Source of the DNA: Variovorax ginsengisoli
Lineage (GTDB): Bacteria; Pseudomonadota; Gammaproteobacteria; Burkholderiales; Burkholderiaceae_C
Direction of reading: 5' to 3'
Assembly: GCF_030486595.1 (NCBI RefSeq)
Contig: NZ_JAUJZH010000002.1
Coordinates: 372,001 to 436,000 of the forward strand
DNA length: 64,000 nt
The position numbers and the translations under genes were made by a program. The notes under the pieces are model-generated. The model did no database searches. It had not been told where the DNA came from and was given only the letters and a program-made list of their open reading frames with translations. Below are positions 38,074 to 48,166 of this stretch, one piece after another; within the stretch, counting starts at the first letter, position 1; each line of letters begins with the position of its first letter.

Positions 38074-38667
38074 GTGCGAATCCATCGCTTCGGCACCGCC
38101 TCGCTGGCCGCCGCGCCGTGGAAGAACGGCGGCGGGACGACGCGCGAGATCGCCGCCTGGCCCCAAGGCGCCGGCATGGATGGTTTCGACTGGCGGGTGA
38201 GCATCGCGACCATCGACCAGGCTGGGCCGTTCTCGGCCTTTGCCGGCGTCGACCGCGTGATCATGCTGCTCGACGGCAGCGGCGTGCGGCTGCGCTCGGG
38301 CGACGGCCGGATCGACCACTGGCTCGGTCGGCCGCACGCGCCGTTTGCCTTTTCCGGCGACATGGCGCTCGACTGCGAGCTGCTCGGCGGCCCGTCGACG
38401 GACTTCAACGTGATGACGCGGCGCGGCCGCCTGCGCGCCGAGGTGCGCGTGCTGGCCGGCGACAGCCAGGTGGGACCGGCACCGGCCGGCCTGCTGCTCG
38501 CGTTGCGCGGCCGATGGCAGCTGCAGGGCGGCGACACGACCACCCTCGAACCCGGCGCGGGACTCTGGTGGGCCCAGGGCCCTGCCGGCTGGCACGCGAC
38601 CCCCCTCGATGCCGAGGCCGCGCTGGTCGCGGTCCGCTTCGAAGAAGCGCTCACTCCTTCCACCTGA
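38074..38667 (+). CDS. hutD: HutD/Ves family protein
   Basis: A 197-aa bicupin of the HutD family: [62 protein letters not shown] and [28 protein letters not shown]. In pseudomonads HutD is thought to damp hut operon flux, possibly by binding urocanate or formylglutamate. Starts at GTG 38074, 12 bp after hutU and 5 bp before hutI. Confidence 0.9.
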   Translation: MRIHRFGTASLAAAPWKNGGGTTREIAAWPQGAGMDGFDWRVSIATIDQAGPFSAFAGVDRVIMLLDGSGVRLRSGDGRIDHWLGRPHAPFAFSGDMALDCELLGGPSTDFNVMTRRGRLRAEVRVLAGDSQVGPAPAGLLLALRGRWQLQGGDTTTLEPGAGLWWAQGPAGWHATPLDAEAALVAVRFEEALTPST

Positions 38668-38672
38668 ACACC

Positions 38673-39917
38673 ATGACTCATTCCGCGCCTCCTTCCGCCG
38701 ACGGCGTCTGGCAGCACCTGCGGCTCGCGCCCGGCGCGCTGGCCGACGACCGGGACGCCGTCGCCGATGCGGCGATCGTCGTCCTCGGCGGCAAGATCGA
38801 ATGGATCGGCGAGCGTGCGTCGCTGCCCGCGATGCACGCCGGCCTGCCGCGCTTTGATGGCGGCGGCGCGCTCGTCACGCCGGGCCTGGTGGACTGCCAC
38901 ACGCACCTGGTCTACGGCGGCCAGCGCGCCAACGAGTTCGCGATGCGCCTGGCCGGTGCGACGTACGAAGAGGTCGCGAAGGCCGGCGGCGGCATCGTGT
39001 CGTCGGTGCGTGCCACGCGCGAGGCCGATGAAGACACGCTGTTCGTTCAGGCCGCGGCGCGGCTCGAGCAACTGCTGGCCGACGGCGTCTGCGCGATCGA
39101 GATCAAGTCGGGCTACGGCCTCGCGCTCGACCACGAACGCAAGCAATTGCGTGTCGCACGGCGGCTCGGCGAGGCCTATGGCGTGACGGTGCGCACGACC
39201 TTCCTCGGCGCCCATGCGCTGCCGCCCGAATACGCGGGCCGCAGCGGTGACTACATCGACCTGGTCTGCAGCGAGATGCTGCCGGCACTGGCCGCCGAGG
39301 GACTGGTCGATGCGGTCGACGTCTTCTGCGAACGCATCGCGTTCTCGCTGGCCGAGACCGAGCGCGTGTTCCAGGCTGCGCAGGCGCTCGGTCTGCCGGT
39401 CAAGCTGCATGCCGAGCAGCTGTCGGACATGGGCGGCGCCGCGCTGGCGGCGCACTACGGCGCGCTGTCCTGCGACCACATCGAGCACCTGTCGGCCGAA
39501 GGCATCGAAGCGATGCGCGCGGCCGGCACGGTGGCCGTGCTGCTGCCCGGCGCCTACTACACGCTGCGCGACACGCACCTGCCGCCGATAGCCGCGCTGC
39601 GCGCCGCCGGCGTGCCGATGGCCGTGTCGACCGACCACAACCCTGGCACCTCGCCGGCGCTGAGCCTGCTGCTGATGGCCAACATGGCCTGCACCCTGTT
39701 CCGCCTCACGGTGCCCGAGGCGCTGGCCGGCGTGACCCGCCATGCGGCGCGCGCGCTGGGCCTGCAGCACACGCACGGCGCCTTGCATGTCGGCCAGCCG
39801 GCCAACTTCGTGCTGTGGAACGTCCGGGACGCGGCCGAGCTCGCGTACTGGTTCGGCCAGCGGCCGCTGCGCACCGTGGTGCGCCAGGGCCGCATCGCGG
39901 CGGGAGCGGCCGCATGA
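38673..39917 (+). CDS. hutI: Imidazolonepropionase
   Basis: Opens the ring of 4-imidazolone-5-propionate to N-formimidoyl-L-glutamate. The 414-aa amidohydrolase has the metal pair in [40 protein letters not shown], the metal ligand in [23 protein letters not shown] and the catalytic aspartate region [11 protein letters not shown]. The ATG at 38673 lies 5 bp after hutD. Its stop overlaps the hutF start as ATGA. Confidence 0.96.
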   Translation: MTHSAPPSADGVWQHLRLAPGALADDRDAVADAAIVVLGGKIEWIGERASLPAMHAGLPRFDGGGALVTPGLVDCHTHLVYGGQRANEFAMRLAGATYEEVAKAGGGIVSSVRATREADEDTLFVQAAARLEQLLADGVCAIEIKSGYGLALDHERKQLRVARRLGEAYGVTVRTTFLGAHALPPEYAGRSGDYIDLVCSEMLPALAAEGLVDAVDVFCERIAFSLAETERVFQAAQALGLPVKLHAEQLSDMGGAALAAHYGALSCDHIEHLSAEGIEAMRAAGTVAVLLPGAYYTLRDTHLPPIAALRAAGVPMAVSTDHNPGTSPALSLLLMANMACTLFRLTVPEALAGVTRHAARALGLQHTHGALHVGQPANFVLWNVRDAAELAYWFGQRPLRTVVRQGRIAAGAAA

Positions 39918-41299
39918 CCACGCGCACCCTGTTCGCGGCCGATGCGCTGCTGCCGACCGGATGGGCGAAGAACGTGCTGCTGGCATGGGACGACGCCGGC
40001 CGGCTGACGCAGGTGCAATCCGATGCGCCCCGGCCGTCCGCTGCACCCGCCGTGCGCGGCCCCTTGATCCCGGGCATGCCGAACCTGCATTCGCACGCCT
40101 TCCAGCGCGCTTTCGCAGGGCTCACCGAGCACCGCGCCGAGCAGCAGGACAGCTTCTGGAGCTGGCGCACGCTGATGTACCGCTTCGCCGCGCGCCTCGG
40201 CCCCGAGCAGATGGAAGCTGTCGCGACCTGGCTCTATGCCGAGATGCTCGAAGCCGGCTACACCAGCGTCTGCGAGTTCCAGTACGTGCACCATGACGGC
40301 GACGGCCGCCCCTATGCCGACGACGCCACGCTGAGCCTGGCGCTGCTGCGCGCCGCTCAGCGCACCGGCATCGGCTTCACGCTGCTGCCGGTGCTCTACC
40401 AGACCAGCGGCTTCGGCGGCACGCCGCCGAACCCGGGCCAGCGCCGCTTCATCCGCTCGACCGAGTCGATGCTGCGCCTGCTCGACGCGCTGAAGCCGAC
40501 CTGCGATGCGCAGGGCGCGCGCCTGGGCCTGGCGCCGCATTCGCTGCGCGCGGTGCCTCCCGATGCCCTGCGCGATGCGCTCGCCGGCCTCGATGCGCTC
40601 GATGCCAGCGCGCCGATCCACATCCACATCGCGGAGCAGACGCAGGAGGTCGACGACTGCGTCGCCTGGAGCGGCCAGCGGCCGGTCGCCTGGCTGCTCG
40701 ACCATGCGCCGGTCGATGCGCGCTGGTGCCTGGTGCATGCCACGCACATGGACGCGCAGGAGTACCAGCGCGCGGCCACGCGCGGCGCGGTCGCCGGCCT
40801 CTGTCCCACGACCGAGGCCAACCTCGGCGACGGCATCTTCGACTTCGCGGCCTGGCGCGGCCATGGCGGCGCCTGGGGCGTGGGCTCGGACAGCCATGCA
40901 TGCGTCAACGCGGCCGAAGAGCTGCTGCTGCTCGAATACAGCCAGCGCCTGGCCACTCGCCAGCGCAATGTCGGCGCCGATGCGGCGCACCCGCAGGTCG
41001 CGACCGCGCTCACGCTGGCCGCCTTGCACGGCGGCGCGCAGGCCGCGGGCCGCGCGGTCTGCGGCCTGGCGCCGGGCCAGCAGGCCGACTTCGTCGTCCT
41101 CGACGCCGCACACCTCGCACTGCAAGGGCTCGACGCGCCCGACATGCTCTCGGCGCATGTCTTCGCGAGCCACCGCACGTCGGCGATCGATGCGGTGTGG
41201 GTCGCCGGCCAGCCGCGCGTCGCCGCCGGCCGGCATGCACTGCACGACCATGCCGCGGCCGGTTTCGTCGCCGCGCGCAGCCAACTTCTGAAGGATTGA
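39914..41299 (+). CDS. hutF: Formimidoylglutamate deiminase
   Basis: Converts N-formimidoylglutamate to N-formylglutamate and ammonia, so this organism uses the five-step Pseudomonas route. The 461-aa amidohydrolase shows the metal-binding [57 protein letters not shown] and [29 protein letters not shown] precedes ATG 39914. Coupled to hutI by a 4-bp overlap. Confidence 0.95.
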   Translation: MTTRTLFAADALLPTGWAKNVLLAWDDAGRLTQVQSDAPRPSAAPAVRGPLIPGMPNLHSHAFQRAFAGLTEHRAEQQDSFWSWRTLMYRFAARLGPEQMEAVATWLYAEMLEAGYTSVCEFQYVHHDGDGRPYADDATLSLALLRAAQRTGIGFTLLPVLYQTSGFGGTPPNPGQRRFIRSTESMLRLLDALKPTCDAQGARLGLAPHSLRAVPPDALRDALAGLDALDASAPIHIHIAEQTQEVDDCVAWSGQRPVAWLLDHAPVDARWCLVHATHMDAQEYQRAATRGAVAGLCPTTEANLGDGIFDFAAWRGHGGAWGVGSDSHACVNAAEELLLLEYSQRLATRQRNVGADAAHPQVATALTLAALHGGAQAAGRAVCGLAPGQQADFVVLDAAHLALQGLDAPDMLSAHVFASHRTSAIDAVWVAGQPRVAAGRHALHDHAAAGFVAARSQLLKD

Positions 41300-41304
41300 G
41301 ACCC

Positions 41305-42123
41305 ATGCGCTTCATCACCACCGAGCCGCCATTCCGCTTCCGCGCCGGCAAGCGCCCCTTGCTGATCTCGATGCCGCATGTCGGCACCCACGTGCCGCCG
41401 CAGCTTGCGGCGCGCCTCACCGACGAAGCCCGCCAGGTGCCCGACACCGACTGGCATCTCGAACGCCTCTATGACTTCGCGGACGAACTCGGCGCCTCGG
41501 TGCTGGTCGCCACGCACTCGCGCTACGTGGTCGACCTGAACCGTCCGCCCGATGGCGCCAGCCTCTATCCGGGCCAGAGCGTCACCGGCCTGTGCCCGGT
41601 CGACACCTTCGACGACACGCCGATCTACGCCGCCGGCGATGTGCCCGACGAGGCCGAGGTCGCCGAACGCCGGGAAGCCATCTGGCAGCCCTACCACCGC
41701 CAGCTTGCGGACGAACTGGCGCGCCTCAAGGCGCAGCACGGCATCGCCGCGCTCTGGGACGCGCACTCGATCCGCTCGGTGCTGCCGCGCTTCTTCGAGG
41801 GCAGGCTGCCCGACCTGAACCTCGGCACCGCCAACGGCGCGAGCTGCGATCCGGCGCTGGCGCAGCGGCTGAAGCAGATCGCCGGCGAGGCGAACGGCTT
41901 CAGCTCGGTGCTCAACGGCCGCTTCACGGGCGGCTATATCACGCGCCATCACGGCCAGCCGGCGCAGGGCGTGCATGCGGTGCAGCTCGAGATGACGCAG
42001 TGCAGCTACATGCAGGAAGCCTTGCCCTTCGACTACCAGCCCGAGGTGGCGCAGCGCGTCCAGCCGCACGTGCGGCGCATGCTCGAAGCCGTGCTGGACT
42101 TCGTCGAGCGCAAGCACGACTGA
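41305..42123 (+). CDS. hutG: N-formylglutamate deformylase
   Basis: Hydrolyses N-formylglutamate to glutamate and formate, finishing the pathway. The 272-aa protein belongs to the FGase family: LLISMPHVGTHVPPQLAARLTDEAR, DTDWHLERLYDFADELGASVLVATHSRYVVDLNRP, LWDAHSIRSVLPRFFEG and VHAVQLEMTQCSYMQEALPFDYQPEVAQRVQPHVRRML. AAGGA precedes ATG 41305. Confidence 0.95.
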   Translation: MRFITTEPPFRFRAGKRPLLISMPHVGTHVPPQLAARLTDEARQVPDTDWHLERLYDFADELGASVLVATHSRYVVDLNRPPDGASLYPGQSVTGLCPVDTFDDTPIYAAGDVPDEAEVAERREAIWQPYHRQLADELARLKAQHGIAALWDAHSIRSVLPRFFEGRLPDLNLGTANGASCDPALAQRLKQIAGEANGFSSVLNGRFTGGYITRHHGQPAQGVHAVQLEMTQCSYMQEALPFDYQPEVAQRVQPHVRRMLEAVLDFVERKHD

Positions 42124-42128
42124 ACGGC

Positions 42129-43508
42129 ATGGAATTCCTCGCCGCCCTCGAACGTGCGATCGGCGCCGGCCTCGTGCAGACCGGCGAAGCGATCGCCGCG
42201 CGCCACCACACCGACTGGAGCGGTGCGCCGCCGGTGGTGCCGCTGGCGCTGGTGCGGCCGCGCAGCACCGAGGAGGTGGCTGCGGTGCTGCGGGTCTGCG
42301 GCGACCACCGGGTGGCGGTGGTGCCGCAGGGCGGACTCACGGGACTGGCCGGGGCGGCGGTGCCGCGCGCGGATGCGATCGCGCTCTCGCTAGATCGGAT
42401 GAACGCCATCGAATCGGTCGACCTCGCGGCCGCCACGATCACCGTGCAGGCCGGCGCCACGCTGCAGGCGGTCCAGGAGGCGGCGGCCGCGCACGGGCTG
42501 CAGTTCGGCGTCGATCTCGGCGCGCGCGGGTCCTGCCAGATCGGCGGCAACCTCTCGACCAACGCGGGCGGCAACGGCGTGCTGCAGTTCGGCATGATGC
42601 GCGAGCAGACGCTGGGCCTCGAAGTGGTGCTGGCCGACGGCAGCGTGCTGCCGATGCTGCGGCCGATGCTGAAGAACAACACGGGCTACGACCTCAAGCA
42701 GTTCTTCATCGGCGCCGAAGGCACGCTCGGGGTCATCACGCGCGCGGTGCTGCGGCTGCATCCGGCACCTCGCGCCCGCGCTACCGCGCTGGTGGCACTG
42801 GCCGATTTCGATGCCTCGCTGGCCTTGCTCGGGCGCCTGCAGTCGCGCTTCCCGGGTGCCGTGGCGGCCTTCGAGCTGATGTGGCGCGACTTCATCGAGA
42901 CCTCGCTGGTCTGGCAAGGCCTGCGAGAGCCCTTCGACGCGCCGCATCCCTTCGCGGCGCTGGTCGAGCTGACCGGCAGCGACGAGGCCGCGCTCGGCGA
43001 GGCGCTCGAAGCGCTGCTGGCCGAGGCGATGGAGGCCGGGCAAGCGGTCGATGCGGCGATCGCGCAGTCGCGGGCCCAGGCGCTCGCCTTCTGGAAGATC
43101 CGCGAAGCCACGGCCGAGCTGCCGGTCCACATGCAGCCGCCGATCAACTTCGACGTCAGCCTGCCGATGGCCGGGATCGGCCGCTTCGCCGCGGCCTGCC
43201 GCAGCGCCTTCGATGCCCGCTGGCCGGGCCACCACTCGATCTTCTTCGGCCATGTCGGCGACAGCAACCTGCACATCACGACCGACGGCCGCTCGATCGG
43301 CGGCGACGAGGCCGGCATCGAGCGCGTCGTCTACGACCAGGTGGCGGCTTTCGGCGGCAGTGTCTCGGCGGAGCACGGCATCGGCCTGCACAAGAAGCCC
43401 TATCTGCATGCCAGCCGTACGCCGGCCGAAATGGCCGCCATGCGCGCGATCAAGCGCGCGCTCGATCCGCTCGACCTCCTCAACCCCGGCAAGGTATTCG
43501 ACCAATGA
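42129..43508 (+). CDS. FAD-linked 2-hydroxyacid dehydrogenase-like oxidoreductase
   Basis: A 459-aa protein of the FAD-binding PCMH/GlcD group (D-lactate, D-2-hydroxyglutarate dehydrogenases). FAD region: VVPQGGLTGLAGAAVPRADAIALSLDRMN and GARGSCQIGGNLSTNAGGNGVLQFGMMREQTLGLEVVLADG; C-terminal cap with HHSIFFGHVGDSNLHITTDG and AEHGIGLHKKPYL. It lies 5 bp after hutG and overlaps the aminotransferase start by 4 bp, so it is co-expressed with the hut genes. A role in oxidising imidazolelactate or another 2-hydroxyacid is my inference from that context. Confidence 0.88.
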   Translation: MEFLAALERAIGAGLVQTGEAIAARHHTDWSGAPPVVPLALVRPRSTEEVAAVLRVCGDHRVAVVPQGGLTGLAGAAVPRADAIALSLDRMNAIESVDLAAATITVQAGATLQAVQEAAAAHGLQFGVDLGARGSCQIGGNLSTNAGGNGVLQFGMMREQTLGLEVVLADGSVLPMLRPMLKNNTGYDLKQFFIGAEGTLGVITRAVLRLHPAPRARATALVALADFDASLALLGRLQSRFPGAVAAFELMWRDFIETSLVWQGLREPFDAPHPFAALVELTGSDEAALGEALEALLAEAMEAGQAVDAAIAQSRAQALAFWKIREATAELPVHMQPPINFDVSLPMAGIGRFAAACRSAFDARWPGHHSIFFGHVGDSNLHITTDGRSIGGDEAGIERVVYDQVAAFGGSVSAEHGIGLHKKPYLHASRTPAEMAAMRAIKRALDPLDLLNPGKVFDQ

Positions 43509-44638
43509 ACATGTCCGCCATCCACGCACTCGCACGCCCCGAGGTGCCTGCGCTCCCCGCCTACAACGCCGGCCTGTCGTCACAGGCGGTGCGCGCGCGC
43601 TACGGCGTCAGCGAGATCGCGCGGCTCGCCAGCAACGAGAATCCCTTCGGCGCCAGTCCCGCGGTGGCGCGCGCGCTGGTCGACCTGGCGCTGCAGGTCG
43701 GCACCTATCCCGATGCGAACTGCAGCGCGCTGCGCGCCGCGATCGCGCAGCGCAGCGGCGCCCGGCCCGAGGAGGTGGTGATCGGCAATGGCTCCGAGGA
43801 CATCCTCCAGATGCTGTGCCAGGCCTTCCTGTCGCCCGGCGACCGGGTGCTGACGCAGCGGCCCGCCTTCGGCCTGCACGAGATCTACCCGCGCATGATG
43901 GGCGCGCAGGTCGAAGCGCTGGCGCTGACGCCCGCGCTCGGCTTCGACATCGACGCCTGGTGCGAGGCCCTGGCGCACGGGCCGAAGCTGGTGATGCTGG
44001 CGAACCCGTCGAACCCGGTGGGCTGCATGTTCGATGCCGACGAGTTCGCCCGGCTGCTCGCCGCCATGCCGCCGGCCACGCTGCTGGTGCTCGACGAGGC
44101 GTACTACGAATACGCGCGGACCGCGCCCGGCTTTCCCGATGCGCTGGCCGCGCTGCGCGCGCAGCAGCGGCCCTGGATCGTGCTGCGCACGTTTTCCAAA
44201 GCCTGGGGGCTGGCGGGCCTGCGGGTCGGCTACGGCATCGCGTCGGATGCCGCGCTGGTCCAGTTGCTGGACCGGGTGCGCACGCCCTTCAACGTCAACC
44301 TGGCGGCCCAGGCGGCCGCACTGGCGGCGTGGGGCGACGAGGCCCACATGGTCCATGCGGTGGCCGAAACGGTGCGCCGGCGCGACGCGATGGCGGAGGC
44401 GCTGCGTGCGATGGCCTGGCCGGCGCTGCGTGTCGCGCCTTCGGCGGCCAATTTCCTGTTCATCGACCTGGCGCGTCCGAACGGCCCGGTCAATGAAGCG
44501 CTGCTGGCGCGCGGCATCATCGTCAAGCCATGGAAGGAGCCCGGTTTCGAGAGCTTCATCCGGGTGTCGATCGGCACGCCGGAAGAGAACGCGCGCTTCC
44601 TCGGCGCGCTGGCGGAGATCGCCAGCGCGCCGGCTTGA
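43505..44638 (+). CDS. HisC-like class I/II aminotransferase in hut operon
   Basis: A 377-aa PLP aminotransferase of the histidinol-phosphate aminotransferase family. The N-terminal [29 protein letters not shown], the [15 protein letters not shown] segment, [12 protein letters not shown] and the PLP lysine K232 in [16 protein letters not shown] are intact. HisC-like enzymes act on histidinol phosphate, aromatic amino acids or histidine itself. Its coupling (ATGA) to the FAD dehydrogenase at the end of a histidine degradation operon argues for a catabolic role rather than the biosynthetic hisC. Confidence 0.88.
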   Translation: MNMSAIHALARPEVPALPAYNAGLSSQAVRARYGVSEIARLASNENPFGASPAVARALVDLALQVGTYPDANCSALRAAIAQRSGARPEEVVIGNGSEDILQMLCQAFLSPGDRVLTQRPAFGLHEIYPRMMGAQVEALALTPALGFDIDAWCEALAHGPKLVMLANPSNPVGCMFDADEFARLLAAMPPATLLVLDEAYYEYARTAPGFPDALAALRAQQRPWIVLRTFSKAWGLAGLRVGYGIASDAALVQLLDRVRTPFNVNLAAQAAALAAWGDEAHMVHAVAETVRRRDAMAEALRAMAWPALRVAPSAANFLFIDLARPNGPVNEALLARGIIVKPWKEPGFESFIRVSIGTPEENARFLGALAEIASAPA

Positions 44639-44687
44639 CAAGACCCGCCGCCGCGGCGGGCGCGGCGGCGCTTCCTACAATCGGGTC

Positions 44688-45734
44688 ATGAAGCCCGTCG
44701 TCTACACCCGCGCCCAGCAACTTCCCGCCATCCTGGCCCAACGCATCGCCATCCTCGATGGCGCGATGGGCACCATGATCCAGCGCTTCAAGCTGACCGA
44801 GGCGCAGTACCGCGGCGAGCGCTTCAAGGACTTCCCGCGCGACGTCAAGGGCAACAACGAGCTGCTCTCGCTGACCCGGCCCGATGTCATCCGCGACATC
44901 CACGAGGGCTATCTCGCGGCCGGCGCCGACCTGATCGAGACCAACACCTTCGGCGCCACCCGGATCGCGCAGGAGGACTACAAGATGGCCGAACTGGCGC
45001 GCGAGATGAACCTCGAGTCCGCGAAGCTGGCGCGCGCCGCGTGCGACAAGTTCAGCACCCCCGACAAGCCTCGCTTCGTCGCCGGCGCCCTCGGCCCGAC
45101 GCCCAAGACCGCCAGCATCAGCCCCGACGTCAACGATCCCGGCGCGCGCAACGTCAGCTTCGAGGAACTGCGGGCTTCCTACTACGAGCAGGTCGAGGCC
45201 CTGGTCGAAGGCGGCTCCGACGTGCTGCTGGTCGAGACCATCTTCGACACGCTGAACGCCAAGGCGGCGCTGTTCGCCATCGACGAGTACTTCGAGGCCA
45301 GCGGCGAGCGGCTGCCGCTGATCATCAGCGGCACCGTGACCGACGCCTCGGGCCGGATCCTGAGCGGACAGACCGTGACCGCCTTCTGGCACAGCGTTCG
45401 CCATGCACGGCCGCTGGCCATCGGCCTGAACTGCGCGCTGGGCGCGGCGCTGATGCGGCCCTACATCCAGGAGCTGGCACGCGTCGCCGACGACACCTTC
45501 ATCAGCTGCTACCCCAACGCCGGCCTGCCCAACCCGATGAGCGAGACCGGCTTCGACGAGACCCCCGACGTCACCTCGCGCCTGTTGCACGAGTTCGCAG
45601 CCGAGGGGCTGGTCAACATCGTCGGCGGCTGCTGCGGCACCACGCCGGAGCACATCGCGGCCATCGGCCAGGCGGTGGCACCGCTCGCCGGCCGCAGCCT
45701 GCATCGCGCGGCCTTCTACAGCGAAGCCGCTTGA
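44688..45734 (+). CDS. metH: Methionine synthase, N-terminal homocysteine-binding subunit (split MetH)
   Basis: The 348-aa protein equals the first module of cobalamin-dependent Met[55 protein letters not shown] and the zinc cysteines in [11 protein letters not shown] and [17 protein letters not shown]. It ends where a linker to the folate domain should follow; the remaining modules are encoded at 48280. A TACAAT hexamer (44676-44681) is placed so that transcription could begin at or very near the ATG, and I see no ribosome site, so the mRNA may be leaderless. A GC-only hairpin (44644-44660) separates it from the hut operon. Confidence 0.93.
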   Translation: MKPVVYTRAQQLPAILAQRIAILDGAMGTMIQRFKLTEAQYRGERFKDFPRDVKGNNELLSLTRPDVIRDIHEGYLAAGADLIETNTFGATRIAQEDYKMAELAREMNLESAKLARAACDKFSTPDKPRFVAGALGPTPKTASISPDVNDPGARNVSFEELRASYYEQVEALVEGGSDVLLVETIFDTLNAKAALFAIDEYFEASGERLPLIISGTVTDASGRILSGQTVTAFWHSVRHARPLAIGLNCALGAALMRPYIQELARVADDTFISCYPNAGLPNPMSETGFDETPDVTSRLLHEFAAEGLVNIVGGCCGTTPEHIAAIGQAVAPLAGRSLHRAAFYSEAA

Positions 45735-45892
45735 GGCCGCCGCGCCCGGCGCATGTGAAGCCGGGATGAAGAAAGTCTCCAGACGTTCCGCGTGTGCGCG
45801 AAGACGCGCGCTGTGGCGTTCTCGTTTGAAGGCCGTGGCTGATTGACATCGGGCTGCAGCCCCTTCTACCCTGGACCGCAAAGGAATTCTTC

Positions 45893-46717
45893 ATGAACAA
45901 CAAGGCAATGCGATGGTTCGGCCTGGCCGCCATCGCCCTGGCGGTGCCGTTGGCCGCCTCGGCTCAGCAGGCATTCACCCGCGGGCCGGTCAACCTGCGT
46001 GCCGGTCCTGGCGACAGCTATCCGCTGGTGGCCACCTTGGGGCCCGGGCAGTCGCTGCAGGTGATGGGCTGCACCGCCGGCTACGGCTGGTGCGACGTGG
46101 TGCTGCCGGACGGCCTTCGCGGTTGGTCCTATGCGGCCAGCCTCGAATACGCCTACCAGGAGCAGCGCGTTCCGCTGGCGACCTATGGCGCGATCATCGG
46201 CGTGCCGCTGGTGACCTTCGCCATCGGCAGCTACTGGTCCAACTACTACCGCGACCGCCCCTGGTACAACCAGCCGCGCTGGTGGGGCGGCCGCCCGCCG
46301 CCGCCGCCGGGCCCGGGCTGGCGCCCCCCGCCGCCGCCGGTGGCGGGCTGGCGTCCCAATCCGTGGCCGGGCTATGCGCCGCATCCGCCGGGCTTCCGTC
46401 CGCCGTCGGCGCCGGGCTTCGGTCCGCCGCCATCACCCGGTTTCCGGCCGCCGCCATCACCCGGCTGGCGCCCGCCGCCCGGTGCGCGTCCGCCCGGTTT
46501 CCAGACTGGCGGCCGGCCGCCGGGGCAGGGCGGGGGTGACCACGGCCGCGGAGGCGGCCGCGGTGGCGACCATGGCGGTGGCGGGGATGGCGGTCGCAAT
46601 GGCCATGGCGGGGGCCACGGAGGTGGAGGTGGTGGTGGCGGCGGCCACGGAGGAGGCGGTGGCCACGGTGGCGGCCATGGTGGAGGCGGTGGAGGCGGCG
46701 GAGGCCGCGACCGCTAG
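45893..46717 (+). CDS. Secreted SH3-domain protein with Pro-rich repeats and Gly-His tail
   Basis: A 274-aa exported protein. Signal peptide MRWFGLAAIALAVPLAASA; bacterial SH3 domain in about residues 25-85 (GPVNLRAGPGDSYPLVATLGPGQSLQVMGC, GWCDVVLPDGLRGWSYAASLEY). Then one membrane-like helix (LATYGAIIGVPLVTFAIGSYW), proline-rich repeats of the form PGF/WRPPPSP (about 140-205), and a Gly-rich tail with spaced histidines (HGGGHGGGGG pattern, last 65 residues). Such SH3 proteins bind peptidoglycan or the envelope; the tail could bind metal. TTGACA at 45843-45848 may be part of its promoter. It interrupts the metH region without a functional link I can see. Confidence 0.8.
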   Translation: MNNKAMRWFGLAAIALAVPLAASAQQAFTRGPVNLRAGPGDSYPLVATLGPGQSLQVMGCTAGYGWCDVVLPDGLRGWSYAASLEYAYQEQRVPLATYGAIIGVPLVTFAIGSYWSNYYRDRPWYNQPRWWGGRPPPPPGPGWRPPPPPVAGWRPNPWPGYAPHPPGFRPPSAPGFGPPPSPGFRPPPSPGWRPPPGARPPGFQTGGRPPGQGGGDHGRGGGRGGDHGGGGDGGRNGHGGGHGGGGGGGGGHGGGGGHGGGHGGGGGGGGGRDR

Positions 46718-46729
46718 CCGGCGCCTTCC

Positions 46730-47617
46730 TCAGTCCTTCTTGCGGGCGATCAGTGCCACGAAGCGCTGGGCCCCGAGGCCCAGCGGCCGCTCGCGCGACC
46801 ACACGACATCGACCCACAGGTCGAGCCCGTTCGACAGGTTCTCGAACGGAATCTCGACCAGCGCGCCAGCGGCCACGTGCGGCCGCGCGAAGTTGCGCGG
46901 CAGCCAGCCCCAGCCCAGGCCGGCGGTGATCAGGCTCAGTGCGGCCAGCGCGTTGTCGGTGCGCCAGACATGGCGCGCGAAGACGAAACGCGGGTCGCTG
47001 GTGGCGAGGTCGCGTCCGGCGACCACGATCTGCCGCGTGGTCGTCAGGTGTTCTTCGCGCAACCGTCCCCCCGCCGCGGCCAGCACCGGATGGTCGGGCG
47101 CCATCACGGCCACCATGGTGTCGTTGGCCACTTCCTGGAAACCCTCGCGGCCGTCGAGGCTGGGGCGCTCGAACACCAAAGCCAGCTGGGCCCTGCCGCT
47201 GTGCAGCAGCGCCAGTGCATCGGCCTGCGGCGCCGCCAGCACCTCGACCTCCAGCAGCGGGTATTCGGCCGCCAGAGCGGCCAGCGGCCCGCTCCAGGGC
47301 GCGGCCAGCAACTCGGGCGCAATGGCCAGCGTCAGCCGGTTCTCCAGCCCCTGGGTCAACGCCAACGCCTGGACCTGAAGTTGCTTGAGTTGCGCCGCCA
47401 GCAGGCGCGCCTGCGGCTCCAGCGATCGCGCGGCCGCGGTCGGCTGCGGCTCGCGGCCGCTGCGGTCGAACAGGCTGAGGTCGAGCTCGGCTTCGAGACT
47501 GGCGATCGCCATGCTGACCGCCGACGGCACCCGGCCCAGCGCCCGCGCGGCCGCCGAGAAGGAGCCGTGATCGACCACTGCGAGAAACACCGCCACGTTG
47601 TCGCTGGAAAAACCCAT
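46730..47617 (-). CDS. LysR family regulator beside PACE transporter (AceR-like position)
   Basis: A 295-aa LysR protein with winged helix VAVFLAVVDHGSFSAAARALGRVPSAVSMAIASLEAELDLSLFDR and effector domain from LTLAIAPELLAAPWSGPL. It is divergent from a PACE efflux gene, the same layout as Acinetobacter aceR-aceI, where the LysR activator responds to the biocide chlorhexidine. The homology to AceR itself cannot be judged here. A 15-bp dyad occupies the A/T-rich gap between them. Confidence 0.88.
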   Translation of the reverse strand: MGFSSDNVAVFLAVVDHGSFSAAARALGRVPSAVSMAIASLEAELDLSLFDRSGREPQPTAAARSLEPQARLLAAQLKQLQVQALALTQGLENRLTLAIAPELLAAPWSGPLAALAAEYPLLEVEVLAAPQADALALLHSGRAQLALVFERPSLDGREGFQEVANDTMVAVMAPDHPVLAAAGGRLREEHLTTTRQIVVAGRDLATSDPRFVFARHVWRTDNALAALSLITAGLGWGWLPRNFARPHVAAGALVEIPFENLSNGLDLWVDVVWSRERPLGLGAQRFVALIARKKD

Positions 47618-47658
47618 GCCGAACCCGATCTATCAACAAATCTGAAAGAAGATGACTT

Positions 47659-47673
47659 TTTATATCAAATAAA
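47659..47673. promoter_or_regulatory. LysR-box dyad upstream of PACE gene
   Basis: TTTAT-ATCAA-ATAAA contains a T-N11-A core with 5-bp perfect arms, the classic LysR recognition pattern. It lies 45 bp downstream of the LysR start and 46 bp upstream of the PACE ATG, in a stretch conspicuously poorer in G+C than its surroundings. Confidence 0.55.
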
Positions 47674-47719
47674 CCAACATAAAGTCCATCCCAACGCCAA
47701 CCAACACAGGATCGATTTC

Positions 47720-48157
47720 ATGCAAGGGCTCAAGCGCCGCGTCGTCTACATCAGCCTCTACGAGGGCATCGCCATCGTCGCGGCCAGCGCGGGCCTGGCG
47801 CTGATGTCCGGCCAAGGACTGGGACATTCGGGGGTGCTGGCGGTCATCGCCTCGGTCATCGCGGTGCTCTGGAACCTGTCATTCAACGCCCTGTTCGAGC
47901 GCTGGGAGTCCGGCCAGGCGGTGCGCGGCCGCAGCCTGCGCCGCCGGATCGCCCACGCGATCGGCTTCGAAGGCGGCCTGGTTGCCTTCCTGGTGCCGGT
48001 GTTCGCCTGGTGGCTCGGCGTCAGTCTCTGGGATGCGCTGGTGATGGACCTCGGCCTGGTGGTTTTCTTCCTGGTCTACACCTTCGTCTTCAACTGGGCC
48101 TTCGACGCCATCTTCGGCTTGCCGGCATCGGCCGCCGGTGCCGCGCAGCCAGCGTAA
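47720..48157 (+). CDS. PACE-family multidrug/biocide efflux transporter
   Basis: A 145-aa four-helix membrane protein of the proteobacterial antimicrobial compound efflux family (AceI), made of two bacterial transmembrane pair units. Seen are the essential acidic residue in the first helix ([20 protein letters not shown]), motif [24 protein letters not shown] and [11 protein letters not shown]. Length and motifs match the family. It likely exports cationic biocides or short-chain diamines by proton exchange. Its stop lies within the -10 region of the downstream metH transcript. Confidence 0.88.
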   Translation: MQGLKRRVVYISLYEGIAIVAASAGLALMSGQGLGHSGVLAVIASVIAVLWNLSFNALFERWESGQAVRGRSLRRRIAHAIGFEGGLVAFLVPVFAWWLGVSLWDALVMDLGLVVFFLVYTFVFNWAFDAIFGLPASAAGAAQPA

Positions 48158-48166
48158 AATCCGCGG

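Noticed and set aside
43505..44638. Calling the aminotransferase biosynthetic hisC
   Set aside because: It is fused by overlap to the catabolic hut operon and no other his biosynthesis gene is present, so I left the symbol blank.
44644..44660. Rho-independent terminator between the hut operon and metH
   Set aside because: CCCGCCG/CGGCGGG forms a stem, but no T tract follows. It may be a chance GC stem.
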